From Paenibacillus sp. DCT19 (GTDB lineage: Bacteria > Bacillota > Bacilli > Paenibacillales > Paenibacillaceae): a stretch of 64,000 nt of DNA. This document shows, piece after piece, positions 45,051 through 53,529 of this stretch. Each line of letters opens with the position of its first letter. The stretch's first letter is position 1. The stretch lies in NCBI RefSeq assembly GCF_003268635.1, contig NZ_CP029639.1:5467501-5531500 (forward strand), given 5' to 3'. The notes under the pieces are model-generated. The model was not told the origin of the DNA, made no database searches, and worked only from the letters and a program-made list of their open reading frames with translations. The position numbers and the translations under genes are program-made.

Positions 45051-45704
45051 TTACAAGTGAAGAATTCCATTTTCCACTGAGACAGCAACAGCCTCAGATC
45101 GTGAATCAACCCCTAGCTTATTATAAATATTAGTTAGATGAGCTTTTATTGTCCTTTCTGTAACACCCATATCAAACGCAATTTCTTTGCTACGCATTCC
45201 ACGTGCAACGGCTTGAAGAATGATTAATTCTTTCTCGGTTAACAACGTATTTCTCTCTGATTTGACGTTGCTGACAGGTTCCCTTTCCCTGAATGAAAAT
45301 ACACGCGCTGTTACTTCAGGTTGTAATAATGTTTGACCGCGAAGTGCTGATTCTAAAGTACGAAACAAATTTTCCCGACTTGTATCTTTAAGAAGATAAC
45401 CTTTTGCACCAAGCGCTAGACCGTTGATCATCAGGTCATCCTCATTGTATGTAGTCAAGATAATCACTGGTATCTGAATTTTTTTCTCATGCATCTTCTT
45501 CAAAGTGTCCAGTCCACCTAGACCACCTGGCATATTTAGATCAAGTAAAACAACATCAGGATTGAGATCCTCCATCAGCTGTAAAGCTGCTATACCTTCT
45601 TCAGCTTCGCCTGCTACAGAAAATTTATCATTTGTTTCTAAAATTAACTTGAGGCCTTCTCTTACAACCCAATGATCATCAACAATTAAAACCGAGTTTT
45701 TCAT
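45051..45704 (-). CDS. ydfI: NarL/LuxR-family response regulator, YdfI-like
   Basis: A 217-residue regulator: receiver domain with D-D at 9-10, phospho-Asp55 in V-V-L-L-D-L-N-M-P and K-D-T-S near 105. A LuxR helix-turn-helix (about 150-210) contains T-E-K-E-L-I-I-L-Q-A-V-A-R-G and S-K-E-I-A-F-D-M-G-V-T-E-R-T. It starts five bases after the kinase gene behind TAGGAGGT. By size, order and the exporter next door it corresponds to YdfI of Bacillus, which activates ydfJ. YdfI-like boxes occur before both ydfJ and ydfH, suggesting autoregulation. Confidence 0.9.
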   Translation of the reverse strand: MKNSVLIVDDHWVVREGLKLILETNDKFSVAGEAEEGIAALQLMEDLNPDVVLLDLNMPGGLGGLDTLKKMHEKKIQIPVIILTTYNEDDLMINGLALGAKGYLLKDTSRENLFRTLESALRGQTLLQPEVTARVFSFREREPVSNVKSERNTLLTEKELIILQAVARGMRSKEIAFDMGVTERTIKAHLTNIYNKLGVDSRSEAVAVSVENGILHL

Positions 45705-45709
45705 TATTG

Positions 45710-46927
45710 TTACCTCCTATGGGAAAAGGGTAGAATTAACTTAATAACAGTTCCTAGATTATGACTTTCTATTTGAATTTGTCCCCCGATCAAACGTGCA
45801 CGTTCATGAATTCCTATTAGCCCATAATGACCGGATTGCTTACCTATTTTTTCCGCATTAAATCCTCTTCCGTTATCTTGAATATATACTAGGAGCTCAC
45901 CTTTCCAGTGTTCCTCAATGATAATATTGACATGATCCGCTTGGGCGTGTCGAGCTACATTCATAAGCGATTCACTCACTATATGAAGAATATGTTCCAT
46001 CTTAAAACCAGATATAGGTTTGTTGATTTGACAAGTGATATCGGTTTTGATGCCGGTGGCTATAACAAAGCGATCAATTGTATTATTCATTGCTTCAGTA
46101 AAATCAATCGAAGGAGTAGCCCTGCTTCTTAAATTGTCAATTGCTTTTCTAGCATCTGCCAAGGTCTCTCTAGCTTGTCCCATCGATTTGATAATAATCT
46201 CATGAGCTCGTTCGGTTCTTCCCGTGCTTAGATGGGCATCGACAGCCTCTAATTGCATAATGACTCCCGCTAAACCCTGGGCAAGTGTGTCATGCAAATC
46301 TCTGGCAATCCTCTGTCGTTCATTAGCAAGCGTAAGTTCCTCAACTTTTTGGTGAGCAAGTTCCAATTCCAACAAAAAAGTCTGTGTCCTGACTCTTGCA
46401 TTGACTTGCCTATAGAACAGAAAAGCGTATGCTACGACAACAATGATCATAAGTAACAGAAGCGGAATTAATACAGCTAATTCTTGCGCACCTTTTGAAA
46501 GGTAAATATTCATAATGAAGCAGAAATATAAACTTAAAGCAATGAGCACTACTTTCGTTGTTTCATAAAAGATCGTTATCGTCTGCCCAATTAATACAGG
46601 AATTAGACCAATCAACACGGCAGGAAAACCGTCTGGCATCATCATAGCGCTACCAAAAATTAATCCTCCTTGGATTACTACATATATCAATCTGGAATGT
46701 TTGATGATGTCATTTACACGCCAGTATAGATATATATGTATCAACATGACTACGCCGAAAAACACACTTGGTAGTAACAAAGGCGCAGCCATCGTTTGCC
46801 ACACAAGTGTAATGAGGGATACAATGATCACCCATACAATGACGGGTATACGTGTAGAAGCTATCTTATCATCATCGTTAGCAATACCCGAATTCAAAAA
46901 ACTTGACGGTTCGTTTGTCTTACTCAC
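45710..46927 (-). CDS. ydfH: NarL-type sensor histidine kinase, YdfH-like
   Basis: About 405 residues: five to six membrane helices in the first 170 residues with little extracellular sequence (an intramembrane-sensing layout), then HisKA_3 with R-Q-R-I-A-R-D-L-H-D-T-L-A-Q-G (His near 213). The HATPase has N-V-A-R-H-A, D-N-G-R-G-F and G-L-I-G-I-H-E-R-A. The frame opens at GTG 46936, but GAGGTG is properly spaced for the GTG at 46927, giving V-S-K-T-N-E. It phosphorylates the YdfI-like partner. A TATAAT box lies about 25 bases upstream of the start and candidate regulator boxes beyond it. Confidence 0.9.
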   Translation of the reverse strand: MSKTNEPSSFLNSGIANDDDKIASTRIPVIVWVIIVSLITLVWQTMAAPLLLPSVFFGVVMLIHIYLYWRVNDIIKHSRLIYVVIQGGLIFGSAMMMPDGFPAVLIGLIPVLIGQTITIFYETTKVVLIALSLYFCFIMNIYLSKGAQELAVLIPLLLLMIIVVVAYAFLFYRQVNARVRTQTFLLELELAHQKVEELTLANERQRIARDLHDTLAQGLAGVIMQLEAVDAHLSTGRTERAHEIIIKSMGQARETLADARKAIDNLRSRATPSIDFTEAMNNTIDRFVIATGIKTDITCQINKPISGFKMEHILHIVSESLMNVARHAQADHVNIIIEEHWKGELLVYIQDNGRGFNAEKIGKQSGHYGLIGIHERARLIGGQIQIESHNLGTVIKLILPFSHRR

Positions 46928-46983
46928 ATGAATCACCTCTTAACTTTGGTTCAATCATTATATAATGAATTGTTGCTGAAGGT

Positions 46984-47011
46984 ATGTACCTTGGTACATG
47001 TCCATTCGGGC
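46984..47011 (-). promoter_or_regulatory. Palindrome and YdfI-like box upstream of ydfH
   Basis: ATGTACCTTGGTACAT (46984-46999) is a perfect 7-bp inverted repeat with a 2-base centre. Next to it on the minus strand is GCCCGAATGGAC (47000-47011), 11 of 12 matches to the recalled YdfI consensus. Together they sit just upstream of the -35 region, where a response regulator would act. Confidence 0.55.
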
Positions 47012-47175
47012 ATTCCCCTAATTTTTTTCCAGTGTGAACACTTGGTTTTAACTTTTCAGTAGTCATAAATAAGAACAGACATGTCATTTAACGAGGGGGA
47101 GACTTCCTCATGATAAATGCATGCCTACCTTGATTTGGTTTTTCCAAGTCCATATTATGTGAGTTGTTTAACCAT
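47012..47175. other. Spacer upstream of the ydfH promoter
   Basis: AT-rich sequence without a convincing coding frame, repeat or hairpin. Confidence 0.4.
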
Positions 47176-47448
47176 TCAATACATTGAGATGGAGTGTTTA
47201 TTAATCTCAGAAGTGATTTCGTATCCAAGTTTGGTGTTCAATTTTGCCGCAAGGTGATCCTCCTTTTTTACTGTCAGGGAGCTAGTATGATAACCTTTGT
47301 GAGATTGCTTGCTCTTCCGCATGTTGAATGGGTCGAGATCCAATCCCCAATCCTCTGCTTTCTGGCATCGCTGCCAATGTCGAATGTGGTATTCGCCTTT
47401 GAATCCTTCTTTGAGCGTTATAGTCGAAATAACCGCTCTTGGATTCAT
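47176..47448 (-). CDS. Hypothetical 90-residue protein, doubtful
   Basis: An open frame with mixed polar composition and no membrane segment or signal peptide. It includes G-E-Y-H-I-R-H-W and W-G-L-D-L-D-P. I do not recognise a family. No ribosome binding site precedes the ATG. It is flanked by noncoding DNA on both sides, so it could be a fragment of a lost gene or not coding at all. Confidence 0.3.
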   Translation of the reverse strand: MNPRAVISTITLKEGFKGEYHIRHWQRCQKAEDWGLDLDPFNMRKSKQSHKGYHTSSLTVKKEDHLAAKLNTKLGYEITSEINKHSISMY

Positions 47449-47713
47449 TAGGTTATAGGTTATAAGGTCGATCAGCCCTGAAGTAACTTCAATTAGCAGA
47501 TGGTGAATGGTCCCACTAAATAAAGATTTGATTTATGGATTGCTTGGTTCCAACGGAGATTGCAAAACGTCATTGCTTAAAATTATGGTAGACACTTGTC
47601 CTCATAATAGTAGCTTAGTTATTATTGAGAACTGAATAAGGTCGATGAAACGAGATTGAAAAGTGTGACAAGAAAACACCGAGCGAATAAATCACTTTTA
47701 ATTCTCTAAGCAA
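47449..47713. other. Noncoding stretch before the XRE gene end
   Basis: About 265 bases; I see no gene, hairpin or repeat that can be supported. Confidence 0.4.
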
Positions 47714-48073
47714 TTATAAACTCCCTTTACTCCTCAATCTGTACTTTAATTTTAAATCTAAAATACCTTCTAACTCTTCTTTATCATTCTTATTCAGCTT
47801 TCTAAGATCTGCTATAAATTTTGATTCGAAATCATCTAATTGAACACTAAAAACTTGTTTACTTTTATCTAAATCATCCTCAAAGATAAACCACTCCAAA
47901 TCAATATTAAATTTCTTTTTTAATGCGATTACAGTATCTACTGATGGTTTGTATTTATTTTTTTCTAGCTCACTTAATGCTCCCTGTGAAACACCGATCA
48001 TCTGTGAGAATTCTGTTTGATTAAGTTTGTTTAATTTCCTTATATATTTTAACTTTTCTCCTATGCTAGTCAT
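47714..48073 (-). CDS. XRE-family helix-turn-helix regulator
   Basis: About 119 residues. The Cro/CI-type domain (about 4-60) contains I-G-E-K-L-K-Y-I-R, the helix-turn-helix T-E-F-S-Q-M-I-G-V-S-Q-G-A-L-S-E-L-E, and K-P-S-V-D-T-V-I-A-L. The remaining 55 residues are charged and helical, perhaps for dimerisation. The ATG at 48073 has AAGGTGG at proper spacing; the GTG at 48082 does not. The local sequence is AT-rich and the flanks are noncoding, which hints at horizontal origin. The target is unknown. Confidence 0.85.
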   Translation of the reverse strand: MTSIGEKLKYIRKLNKLNQTEFSQMIGVSQGALSELEKNKYKPSVDTVIALKKKFNIDLEWFIFEDDLDKSKQVFSVQLDDFESKFIADLRKLNKNDKEELEGILDLKLKYRLRSKGSL

Positions 48074-48116
48074 TTGTTCCACCTTCTATCCCAAAAAGTA
48101 ATTAAACAAAAAAGAG

Positions 48117-48144
48117 CAGCCCTAAAAGATGAAAATTAGGACTG
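48117..48144 (-). terminator. Terminator between the rRNA methyltransferase and XRE genes
   Basis: Stem CAGCCCTAA / TTAGGACTG with one mismatch, 10-base loop. The minus strand continues CTCTTTTTTG. It ends transcripts coming from the methyltransferase side. Confidence 0.65.
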
Positions 48145-48412
48145 TGCAAGGTTAGCGAAAAATTATTAAGTTTGACCCAAGGAAGTTTGTCTCACATCAT
48201 AATATAAGAAATCACTTATCCACTTTTAATCCAAATCAAAAAAAATTAAAACAGTAGTTTGTAAAATACGATGGTCGATTCAATCTAACGGCGCTATTAC
48301 TGGATAAACAGCATTTTATGAGTCTCATTTTTATGTTATAAATTATCTCATTGGACGATATAACTAGTCTCAATTGATGTTATAAACCACAATGTCACAC
48401 TACAACTACTTC
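48145..48412. other. AT-rich spacer, no gene seen
   Basis: No supported coding frame. It likely holds the XRE promoter near 48150-48200 on the minus strand. Confidence 0.4.
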
Positions 48413-49201
48413 CTAAACCAACCGCTGCCTCATCGCCTCAAACAACAGAACGGTAGCAGCCATCGCTGCATTCAGCGACTCCGCTTGTCCTTGCATGGGA
48501 ATCGTAATGGCATCATCCACTAACCGTGCGGTGGACTCCGAGATGCCTTTACCCTCATTACCAATGACAAGCCACACTGCCTGCGTAAAATCATAACTAT
48601 AACACGAGTATTCTGCCTGCAAAGATGTGCTCACAAGCTTCACACCAGCCACCTTGGCTTCAGGCAGCAACGTCTCCAGTGATCCTTCAACAATTGGCAA
48701 ATGAAACAATGAGCCCATCGTCGAACGAATTGTTTTCGGGTTATAGACGTCCGCACAGCCTGTTCCCAGCACAACACCAGCCGCACCTGCGGCATCAGCG
48801 CTACGAATAATCGTTCCCACATTGCCCGGATCTTGTACGTTATCCAATACAACGACCAGATTTCTCGTCTCAGAGAGTAGATTCTGCATCGGTTCCTTGG
48901 ACTTCCGAACAATCGCAAATACGGGCTGCGGAGTCATCGTATCCGTACATTTGGCGATAATTGCAGGTGTTACACTAACCCATTCAACCTTCTGAAGTGG
49001 GTTTTCGAATCCCGCAAGTTCGTACGGTACGCCTTGCTCTCCATCATAGACGATACACTCTAGATCAGCGCCAGCGCGGAGCGCCTCCTGAACCAAATGA
49101 ATGCCTTCAATAATATATTTATGTTGACGGGTACGGTGCTTTTTCTCCAGCAACTGAGCCCATTCCTTCACACGTGCATTTTGCGGTGATACAATATCCA
49201 T
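48413..49201 (-). CDS. ysgA: TrmH/SpoU-family RNA 2'-O-methyltransferase (YsgA-like)
   Basis: A 262-residue SPOUT methyltransferase. The N-terminal substrate-binding part includes N-A-R-V-K-E-W and a helix with E-G-I-H-L-V-Q-E-A. The knotted catalytic domain has D-N-V-Q-D-P-G-N-V-G-T-I-I-R-S-A-D-A-A-G (motif 1), V-I-G-N-E-G-K-G-I (motif 2) and I-P-M-Q-G-Q-A-E-S-L-N-A-A-M-A (motif 3). It methylates a ribose in structured RNA using S-adenosylmethionine, most likely 23S rRNA. Its nearness to sspI is the same pairing as ysgA-sspI in Bacillus, which supports the symbol. Start behind GGAAGGATGG. Confidence 0.9.
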   Translation of the reverse strand: MDIVSPQNARVKEWAQLLEKKHRTRQHKYIIEGIHLVQEALRAGADLECIVYDGEQGVPYELAGFENPLQKVEWVSVTPAIIAKCTDTMTPQPVFAIVRKSKEPMQNLLSETRNLVVVLDNVQDPGNVGTIIRSADAAGAAGVVLGTGCADVYNPKTIRSTMGSLFHLPIVEGSLETLLPEAKVAGVKLVSTSLQAEYSCYSYDFTQAVWLVIGNEGKGISESTARLVDDAITIPMQGQAESLNAAMAATVLLFEAMRQRLV

Positions 49202-49222
49202 CTTTCCATCCTTCCCATCTCA

Positions 49223-49885
49223 TCACTTCGGATAGGCCAGTTCCATCTTCGTCAGATGATCCTTATGCCCTACAATGATCAATACATCCCCATCCTCAAT
49301 CCGATCATCGGCATATGGAGAGATGTTCATCGAATTACCACTACGAATCGCCATCACGTTACAACCGAACCGTGCCCGAATGTTTAGCTCGAGCAAGTTT
49401 TTTCCGATCATTTGCTCAGAGGCTCTCATCTCAAGGATACTGTAGTCCTCAGACAGCTCAATATAATCTAGTATGTTTGGTGAGGTTAGATGATGCGCTA
49501 CACGCAGACCCATATCCCGTTCAGGATATATGACTTTGTCCGCACCAATTTTTTGTAATACTTTACCGTGGAGCTCATTTTGAGCTTTTACAATAAGAAC
49601 TGGCACACCCATATCCTTCAGAATGAGCGTAGTCAGGATACTTGCCTGAATATCTTCACCAATTGCCACCACGACAACATCGAAATTTCGTATGCCCAGC
49701 GCACGTAGCGCTTCTTCATCTGTAGAATCGGCTGAGACAGCATGGGTCACCACATTAGACATTTCCTGTGTCCGTTGCTCATCTGCATCAATTGCCAGCA
49801 CATCGAATCCCATACCACTTAATACATTGGCTACACTTGATCCAAATCGTCCCATGCCAATCACAGCATACTGTTTCTTTGCCAT
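49223..49885 (-). CDS. ktrA: KtrA/TrkA-type potassium channel regulatory protein
   Basis: A 220-residue cytoplasmic RCK protein. The N-terminal Rossmann domain reads Y-A-V-I-G-M-G-R-F-G-S-S-V, with the second-strand acidic residue in A-I-D-A-D-E. The C-terminal RCK_C domain begins I-S-E... and ends G-D-V-L-I-I-V-G. It gates a KtrB-type K+ channel in response to nucleotides; ktrB is not in the window. The frame opens at 49948 but the ATG at 49885 has GGGAGGG upstream and matches the family start. It lies 21 bases before ysgA. Confidence 0.92.
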   Translation of the reverse strand: MAKKQYAVIGMGRFGSSVANVLSGMGFDVLAIDADEQRTQEMSNVVTHAVSADSTDEEALRALGIRNFDVVVVAIGEDIQASILTTLILKDMGVPVLIVKAQNELHGKVLQKIGADKVIYPERDMGLRVAHHLTSPNILDYIELSEDYSILEMRASEQMIGKNLLELNIRARFGCNVMAIRSGNSMNISPYADDRIEDGDVLIIVGHKDHLTKMELAYPK

Positions 49886-50073
49886 TAGGATTTTACCCTC
49901 CCGCTGCACTTCAGCACTACACATTATTTTGATACTTCTTAAGATCATAAATACATGCCATACTTACTTAAATAATCCTTCGTAGTATACCACAAAGCCT
50001 AACAAACTTGAATGCGCTCACGCTTCCCAGGGAAGAGTATAAGAGCAGCCGAATATACGAGGAGGGAATTGCG

Positions 50074-50307
50074 ATGCCAATTACATTAAGCCTGCGTGAC
50101 GCGATTGTTCATAAGGTTCATGACAAAAGTGATGATCAGCTCCGAGAGATGATTGAAGGTTCCGTTGACGGGCCTGAGGCAGCTTTACCTGGACTTGGCG
50201 CCATTTTCGAAATGATCTGGAAGAACACAGAACCTGCCAAGCAGGAAGAACTGATTCAGATCGCGCAGGAGCATCTGCACACCATTCCCGTACAACCGCT
50301 TCGATAA
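50074..50307 (+). CDS. sspI: Small acid-soluble spore protein SspI
   Basis: A 77-residue protein beginning M-P-I-T-L-S-L-R-D-A-I, with L-P-G-L-G-A-I-F-E-M-I-W, matching SspI of Bacillus. It is a minor spore-core protein made in the forespore, so the organism forms endospores. The longer frame from 50008 is unlikely because GAGGAGGG lies seven bases before the ATG at 50074. Forespore promoters of this type use sigma-G; I did not identify the boxes. A strong terminator follows. Confidence 0.93.
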   Translation: MPITLSLRDAIVHKVHDKSDDQLREMIEGSVDGPEAALPGLGAIFEMIWKNTEPAKQEELIQIAQEHLHTIPVQPLR

Positions 50308-50415
50308 TCGAGGCAATAAGGGAAGGTAACCATCAATACGTTTGTTCTGTCTGCAAAAGAAAGCTTTCCCTTATTCGGCTAGGTCACCCCTGCCTAAGGT
50401 AAGTGGATAGCAATA

Positions 50416-50443
50416 GATCCCTCCACCAACCGGCGGAGGGATC
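50416..50443 (+). terminator. Terminator of sspI
   Basis: Perfect 9-bp stem GATCCCTCC / GGAGGGATC with a 10-base loop, followed on the plus strand by TTTATCTTTTT. Confidence 0.9.
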
Positions 50444-50501
50444 TTTATCTTTTTACCAAGTGCTAACACACCGCACTTGCTTATACTACATGATATAAAA
50501 C

Positions 50502-50658
50502 AAATTTACACAAAAAAACGGAGAGGACAGAAATAACATGAAGAAGCATAGCGTTCGCCTTTATCCCGGATTTTCCCTTTAAAAAAGGGGGATCAAAAAA
50601 TCTGGGGATAACAGCGATCGGAAGGTTATTCTGTCATCGGAGTGGTTTGTGTAAATTT
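50502..50658. repeat. 157-bp nested-hairpin element (MITE-like or structured RNA)
   Basis: Five concentric inverted repeats can be drawn. A 13-bp perfect outer pair (50502-50514 with 50646-50658) encloses ACAGAAATAAC / GTTATTCTGT (50527-50537 with 50625-50634, one bulge). Inside are TTATCCC / GGGATAA (50561-50567 with 50605-50611), GATTTT / AAAATC, and CCCTTT / AAAGGG. A 14-codon frame M-K-K-H-S-V-R-L-Y-P lies inside, probably by chance. It sits between the sspI terminator and the end of prfC. No second copy is in the window. The fold suggests a miniature inverted-repeat element; I have an uncertain impression that similar sequences recur in Paenibacillus genomes. Confidence 0.55.
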
Positions 50659-50675
50659 ACACAGTAAGACTTAAC

Positions 50676-52258
50676 TTAAGGCGCAGTTTCCAAGAATTTC
50701 GCCGTAGGATTTTTGTCCATTGCTGTTCTCATCGCGTATTCATTCTCGAAGAGTACAACGTAATTGCCTTTTTTATCTTTTACCAGCGTAGAGTTAATAC
50801 GGAATTTGCTTGGATCAAGGTTTTCGTCCACAATCCAACGTGCGAATTGATACGGCATACGCTGCAATTGCACATCTACCCATATTCACCCTTCATCCGG
50901 TATTCAAATACTTCAAATTGGAGCTGACCTACTACGCCGAGCAACGTCTCGTCGAAGCTAACGGTATTGAAGACCTGAATGGTTCCTTCTTCCGTCAATT
51001 GGTCGATCCCTTTTTGATACTGTTTATGTTTGAGCGCGTTTTTGACAGTTACTTTGGCGAAAATCTCTGGCGAGAACGTTGGCAATTCGTCGAAAACAAC
51101 TTCACTGCCTTGGCTTAGCGAGTCGCCAATTCGGAAGATTCCCGGATCGAACAGACCGATGATATCTCCAGCATATGCCTCTTCAACGATATCTCGATCT
51201 TGCGCAAGGAATTGCTGTGGTTGAGACAATTTGATCTCTTTCCCTACACGGTTGTGCTTCACGCTCATTCCACGTTGGAACTTACCAGATACGATCCGCA
51301 GGAACGCAATCCGGTCACGGTGTGCCGGGTTCATATTCGCTTGAATTTTGAACACATAACCACTGAACTTCTCATTGGTCGGTTCAATATCACCCGCTGT
51401 ACTACGGCGAGGTTCAGGTTTCGGTGCCAGCTCAAGGAAGTTCTCCAGGAACGTCTGCACACCGAAATTGTTAATCGCACTACCGAAGAAGATCGGTGTC
51501 AATTCACCACGTTGTACCTTTTCCATATCGAACTGATCCCCAGCCACATCCAAAAGCTCAAGCTCCTGGCACAATTGGTCATGCAGGTACTCTCCCGCCA
51601 TTTCACGGATAATTGGATCTTTGTATCCATCCACTTTTTGCACTTTGATCGTCGAGTGATCGTCACCTTGGAACAATTCAACCTGGTTTTTCATACGGTC
51701 ATATACACCACATAGATCGCGACCTGTGCCAATCGGCCAGTTCATCGGTACAGAGCGAATACCAAGGACATTCTCAAGCTCTTCCATCAGATCAAACGGG
51801 CTTTGTCCTTCACGATCCAATTTGTTAATAAATGTGAAGATAGGAATGCCACGCTTCGCACATACTTGGAACAACTTAATCGTCTGTGCCTCGACACCCT
51901 TCGCCACGTCGATCAACATGACCGCACTATCCGCAGCCGTCAGGGTACGATACGTATCCTCACTGAAGTCCTGGTGACCAGGAGTATCCAAAATGTTAAC
52001 GCGGTGATCCAAATAATCGAACTGCATCACGGAAGAAGTTACCGAGATACCACGCTGTTTCTCAATTTCCATCCAGTCACTTGTTGCATGTTTGCTTGCT
52101 TTCCGTGCCTTAACTGTACCCGCGAGACGAATCGCTCCCCCGAATAACAGTAGCTTCTCGGTTAAAGTTGTTTTACCCGCATCCGGGTGAGAGATAATGG
52201 CAAACGTCCGGCGTTTGTCCACTTCTTGTTGAAGAATGTTATCTGCAGCTTTGCTCAT
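50676..52258 (-). pseudogene. prfC: Peptide chain release factor 3, split by a one-base frameshift
   Basis: RF3 is the GTPase that recycles RF1/RF2 from the ribosome. The N-terminal G domain has S-H-P-D-A-G-K-T-T (G1), D-T-P-G-H (G3) and N-K-L-D (G4), followed by domains II and III. After E-Y-R-M-K-G-E-Y-G the first frame stops at 50876. The second frame (50676-50873) continues V-Q-L-Q-R-M-P-Y-Q-F-A-R-W to the normal C-terminus F-L-E-T-A-P. Four G instead of three at 50879-50881 would restore G-V-D-V-Q and a 528-residue protein. Start M-S-K-A-A-D at 52258 behind AAAGGGA. Because every other part is well conserved, a sequence error is at least as likely as true loss. Confidence 0.9.
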
Positions 52259-52292
52259 AGCTTCTATCCCTTTCATCCGTTCATTCACGTTT

Positions 52293-52348
52293 AATCCGGC
52301 TGAGCCGGTCTATCATTCAATCTTTATGCAAATCCGGCAAAGCCGGTT
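52293..52348. repeat. Two near-identical GC hairpins upstream of prfC
   Basis: ATCCGGC-TGA-GCCGGT (52294-52309) and ATCCGGC-AAA-GCCGGT (52332-52347) are short hairpins 38 bases apart in the prfC leader. No T run follows in the prfC direction, so they are probably leader structures rather than terminators. Confidence 0.5.
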
Positions 52349-52546
52349 GATTGTACATTAACTTCCGCCGCAACGTCGTCGGCATATTAGATTCATTTTA
52401 CACCATTACAATGGAGTTCATCCTCTCCAGATCTGTGTTCCCTTTTATACGGTAATACTGATTCTAAACCCAACTCTCCTATTGTACCATAATCTGTAGT
52501 GAAAATAACCGATTACGTTCCGCAGATTTCTCACTTTTACACATCG
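52349..52546. other. Intergenic region between prfC and doxX
   Basis: No coding frame is supported. It should hold the prfC promoter on the minus strand. Confidence 0.4.
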
Positions 52547-52586
52547 AAAAAAAGCACCCTTCAGCCGGTTTAGCCTCCAGGTACTT
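52547..52586 (-). terminator. Terminator of doxX
   Basis: Imperfect stem AAGCACCC / GGTACTT (52552-52559 with 52580-52586), with seven T residues after it on the minus strand, 25 bases past the stop. Confidence 0.6.
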
Positions 52587-52610
52587 CCATTCCTTCTTCA
52601 TTTATACGAT

Positions 52611-53009
52611 TTAGAAAATTAAAGCATCCAAGGCGTACTGTCCGCCACCTGTCAGTGCCAGTGCTACACCAACGACCAGAATCGCGAGGTTATACTCGAA
52701 TCCATTTTGTGTAGACCAGTAACCGTTAGCACCGTGAACCTTCACAATTGCAATCACCATCGTTAACGCGATGAGAATACCGCCAACTGGTGTAAGCAGA
52801 CCAAGTGCAAGCAGCAATCCACCGCCGAATTCTGCGAGCCCTGCCAGCAATGCCACCAACGCACCAGGCTTCATACCCATGGATTCAAACCAACCGCCCG
52901 TACCTTTGATCCCATATCCACCGAACCAGCCAAACAACTTCTGAGCACCGTGCGCCATAAACGACAAACCAATCACCAAACGAATCAACAACAATCCTAC
53001 ATCCAACAT
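52611..53009 (-). CDS. DoxX family membrane protein
   Basis: About 132 residues with four predicted membrane helices. It contains L-L-L-I-R-L-V-I-G-L-S-F-M-A-H-G, the signature K-L-F-G-W-F-G-G, and a Gly-rich third helix with A-G-L-A-E-F-G-G-G. DoxX proteins are linked to thiol and oxidative stress and sometimes to quinone-type electrophiles; the exact activity is unclear. The ATG at 53009 follows TGGAGGAAAAAGTA, better than the ATG at 53024. A 13-bp palindrome upstream may be an operator. Monocistronic, with its own terminator. Confidence 0.9.
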   Translation of the reverse strand: MLDVGLLLIRLVIGLSFMAHGAQKLFGWFGGYGIKGTGGWFESMGMKPGALVALLAGLAEFGGGLLLALGLLTPVGGILIALTMVIAIVKVHGANGYWSTQNGFEYNLAILVVGVALALTGGGQYALDALIF

Positions 53010-53079
53010 TACTTTTTCCTCCATTCAATATTTACAAATTGGTATTCTTAGATTAAAGATATTATGCCAAAATTTTTTT

Positions 53080-53092
53080 CATGAACTTCATG
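53080..53092. promoter_or_regulatory. Palindromic operator candidate upstream of doxX
   Basis: CATGAACTTCATG is a perfect inverted repeat about one central base, 71-83 bases before the doxX start and near its promoter region. It could bind a MarR/HxlR-type redox repressor; no such gene is adjacent. Confidence 0.4.
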
Positions 53093-53462
53093 TAACGTGT
53101 ACCCCTACTCGTTGCAATTCTGTTTCATGTGCGCTTCATCTGACTAACGTCAATGGTTAAACCGCATCTTTGTTTTTGTTTTGCGTAATTTCTTTATCTG
53201 TTGAATTGAGTATAAGTTATCTACTTACTTTTTGTCAACAAATTATTTTAAGTAATTATATTTCAACCATTTTGCTCTTTCCTACACCTTCTCTTCCTCA
53301 CCAGTATACGTATATCCCCATTCAACATATGCCTCTTATTTCTAAGCCACACATTTTCACGCTATACCATACCTCTCTCAGTAAAGCATCTACCTTAACA
53401 ATATATACCGTCATTTAAAATCTATCCACTTCATACATTCATACATGTTTTCTCTTCACTCT
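53093..53462. other. Noncoding AT-rich region between zwf and doxX
   Basis: No gene supported. A short plus-strand frame at 53170-53418 is rich in hydrophobic and Ser/Thr residues without a ribosome binding site and looks like chance. Confidence 0.45.
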
Positions 53463-53507
53463 AAAAAAGATTCAAGACATTCGCCCAGTAGCGAACATCC
53501 TGAATCT
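53463..53507 (-). terminator. Terminator of zwf
   Basis: Stem AGATTCA / TGAATCT with inner ATTCGC / GCGAAC-like pairing; six T residues follow on the minus strand. It lies 23 bases past the zwf stop. Confidence 0.8.
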
Positions 53508-53529
53508 CAGCTTATGAAGCTTTAGCTCA

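Noticed and set aside
51200..51715. 171-codon plus-strand frame
   Set aside because: Antisense within prfC, which is certain from its GTPase motifs.
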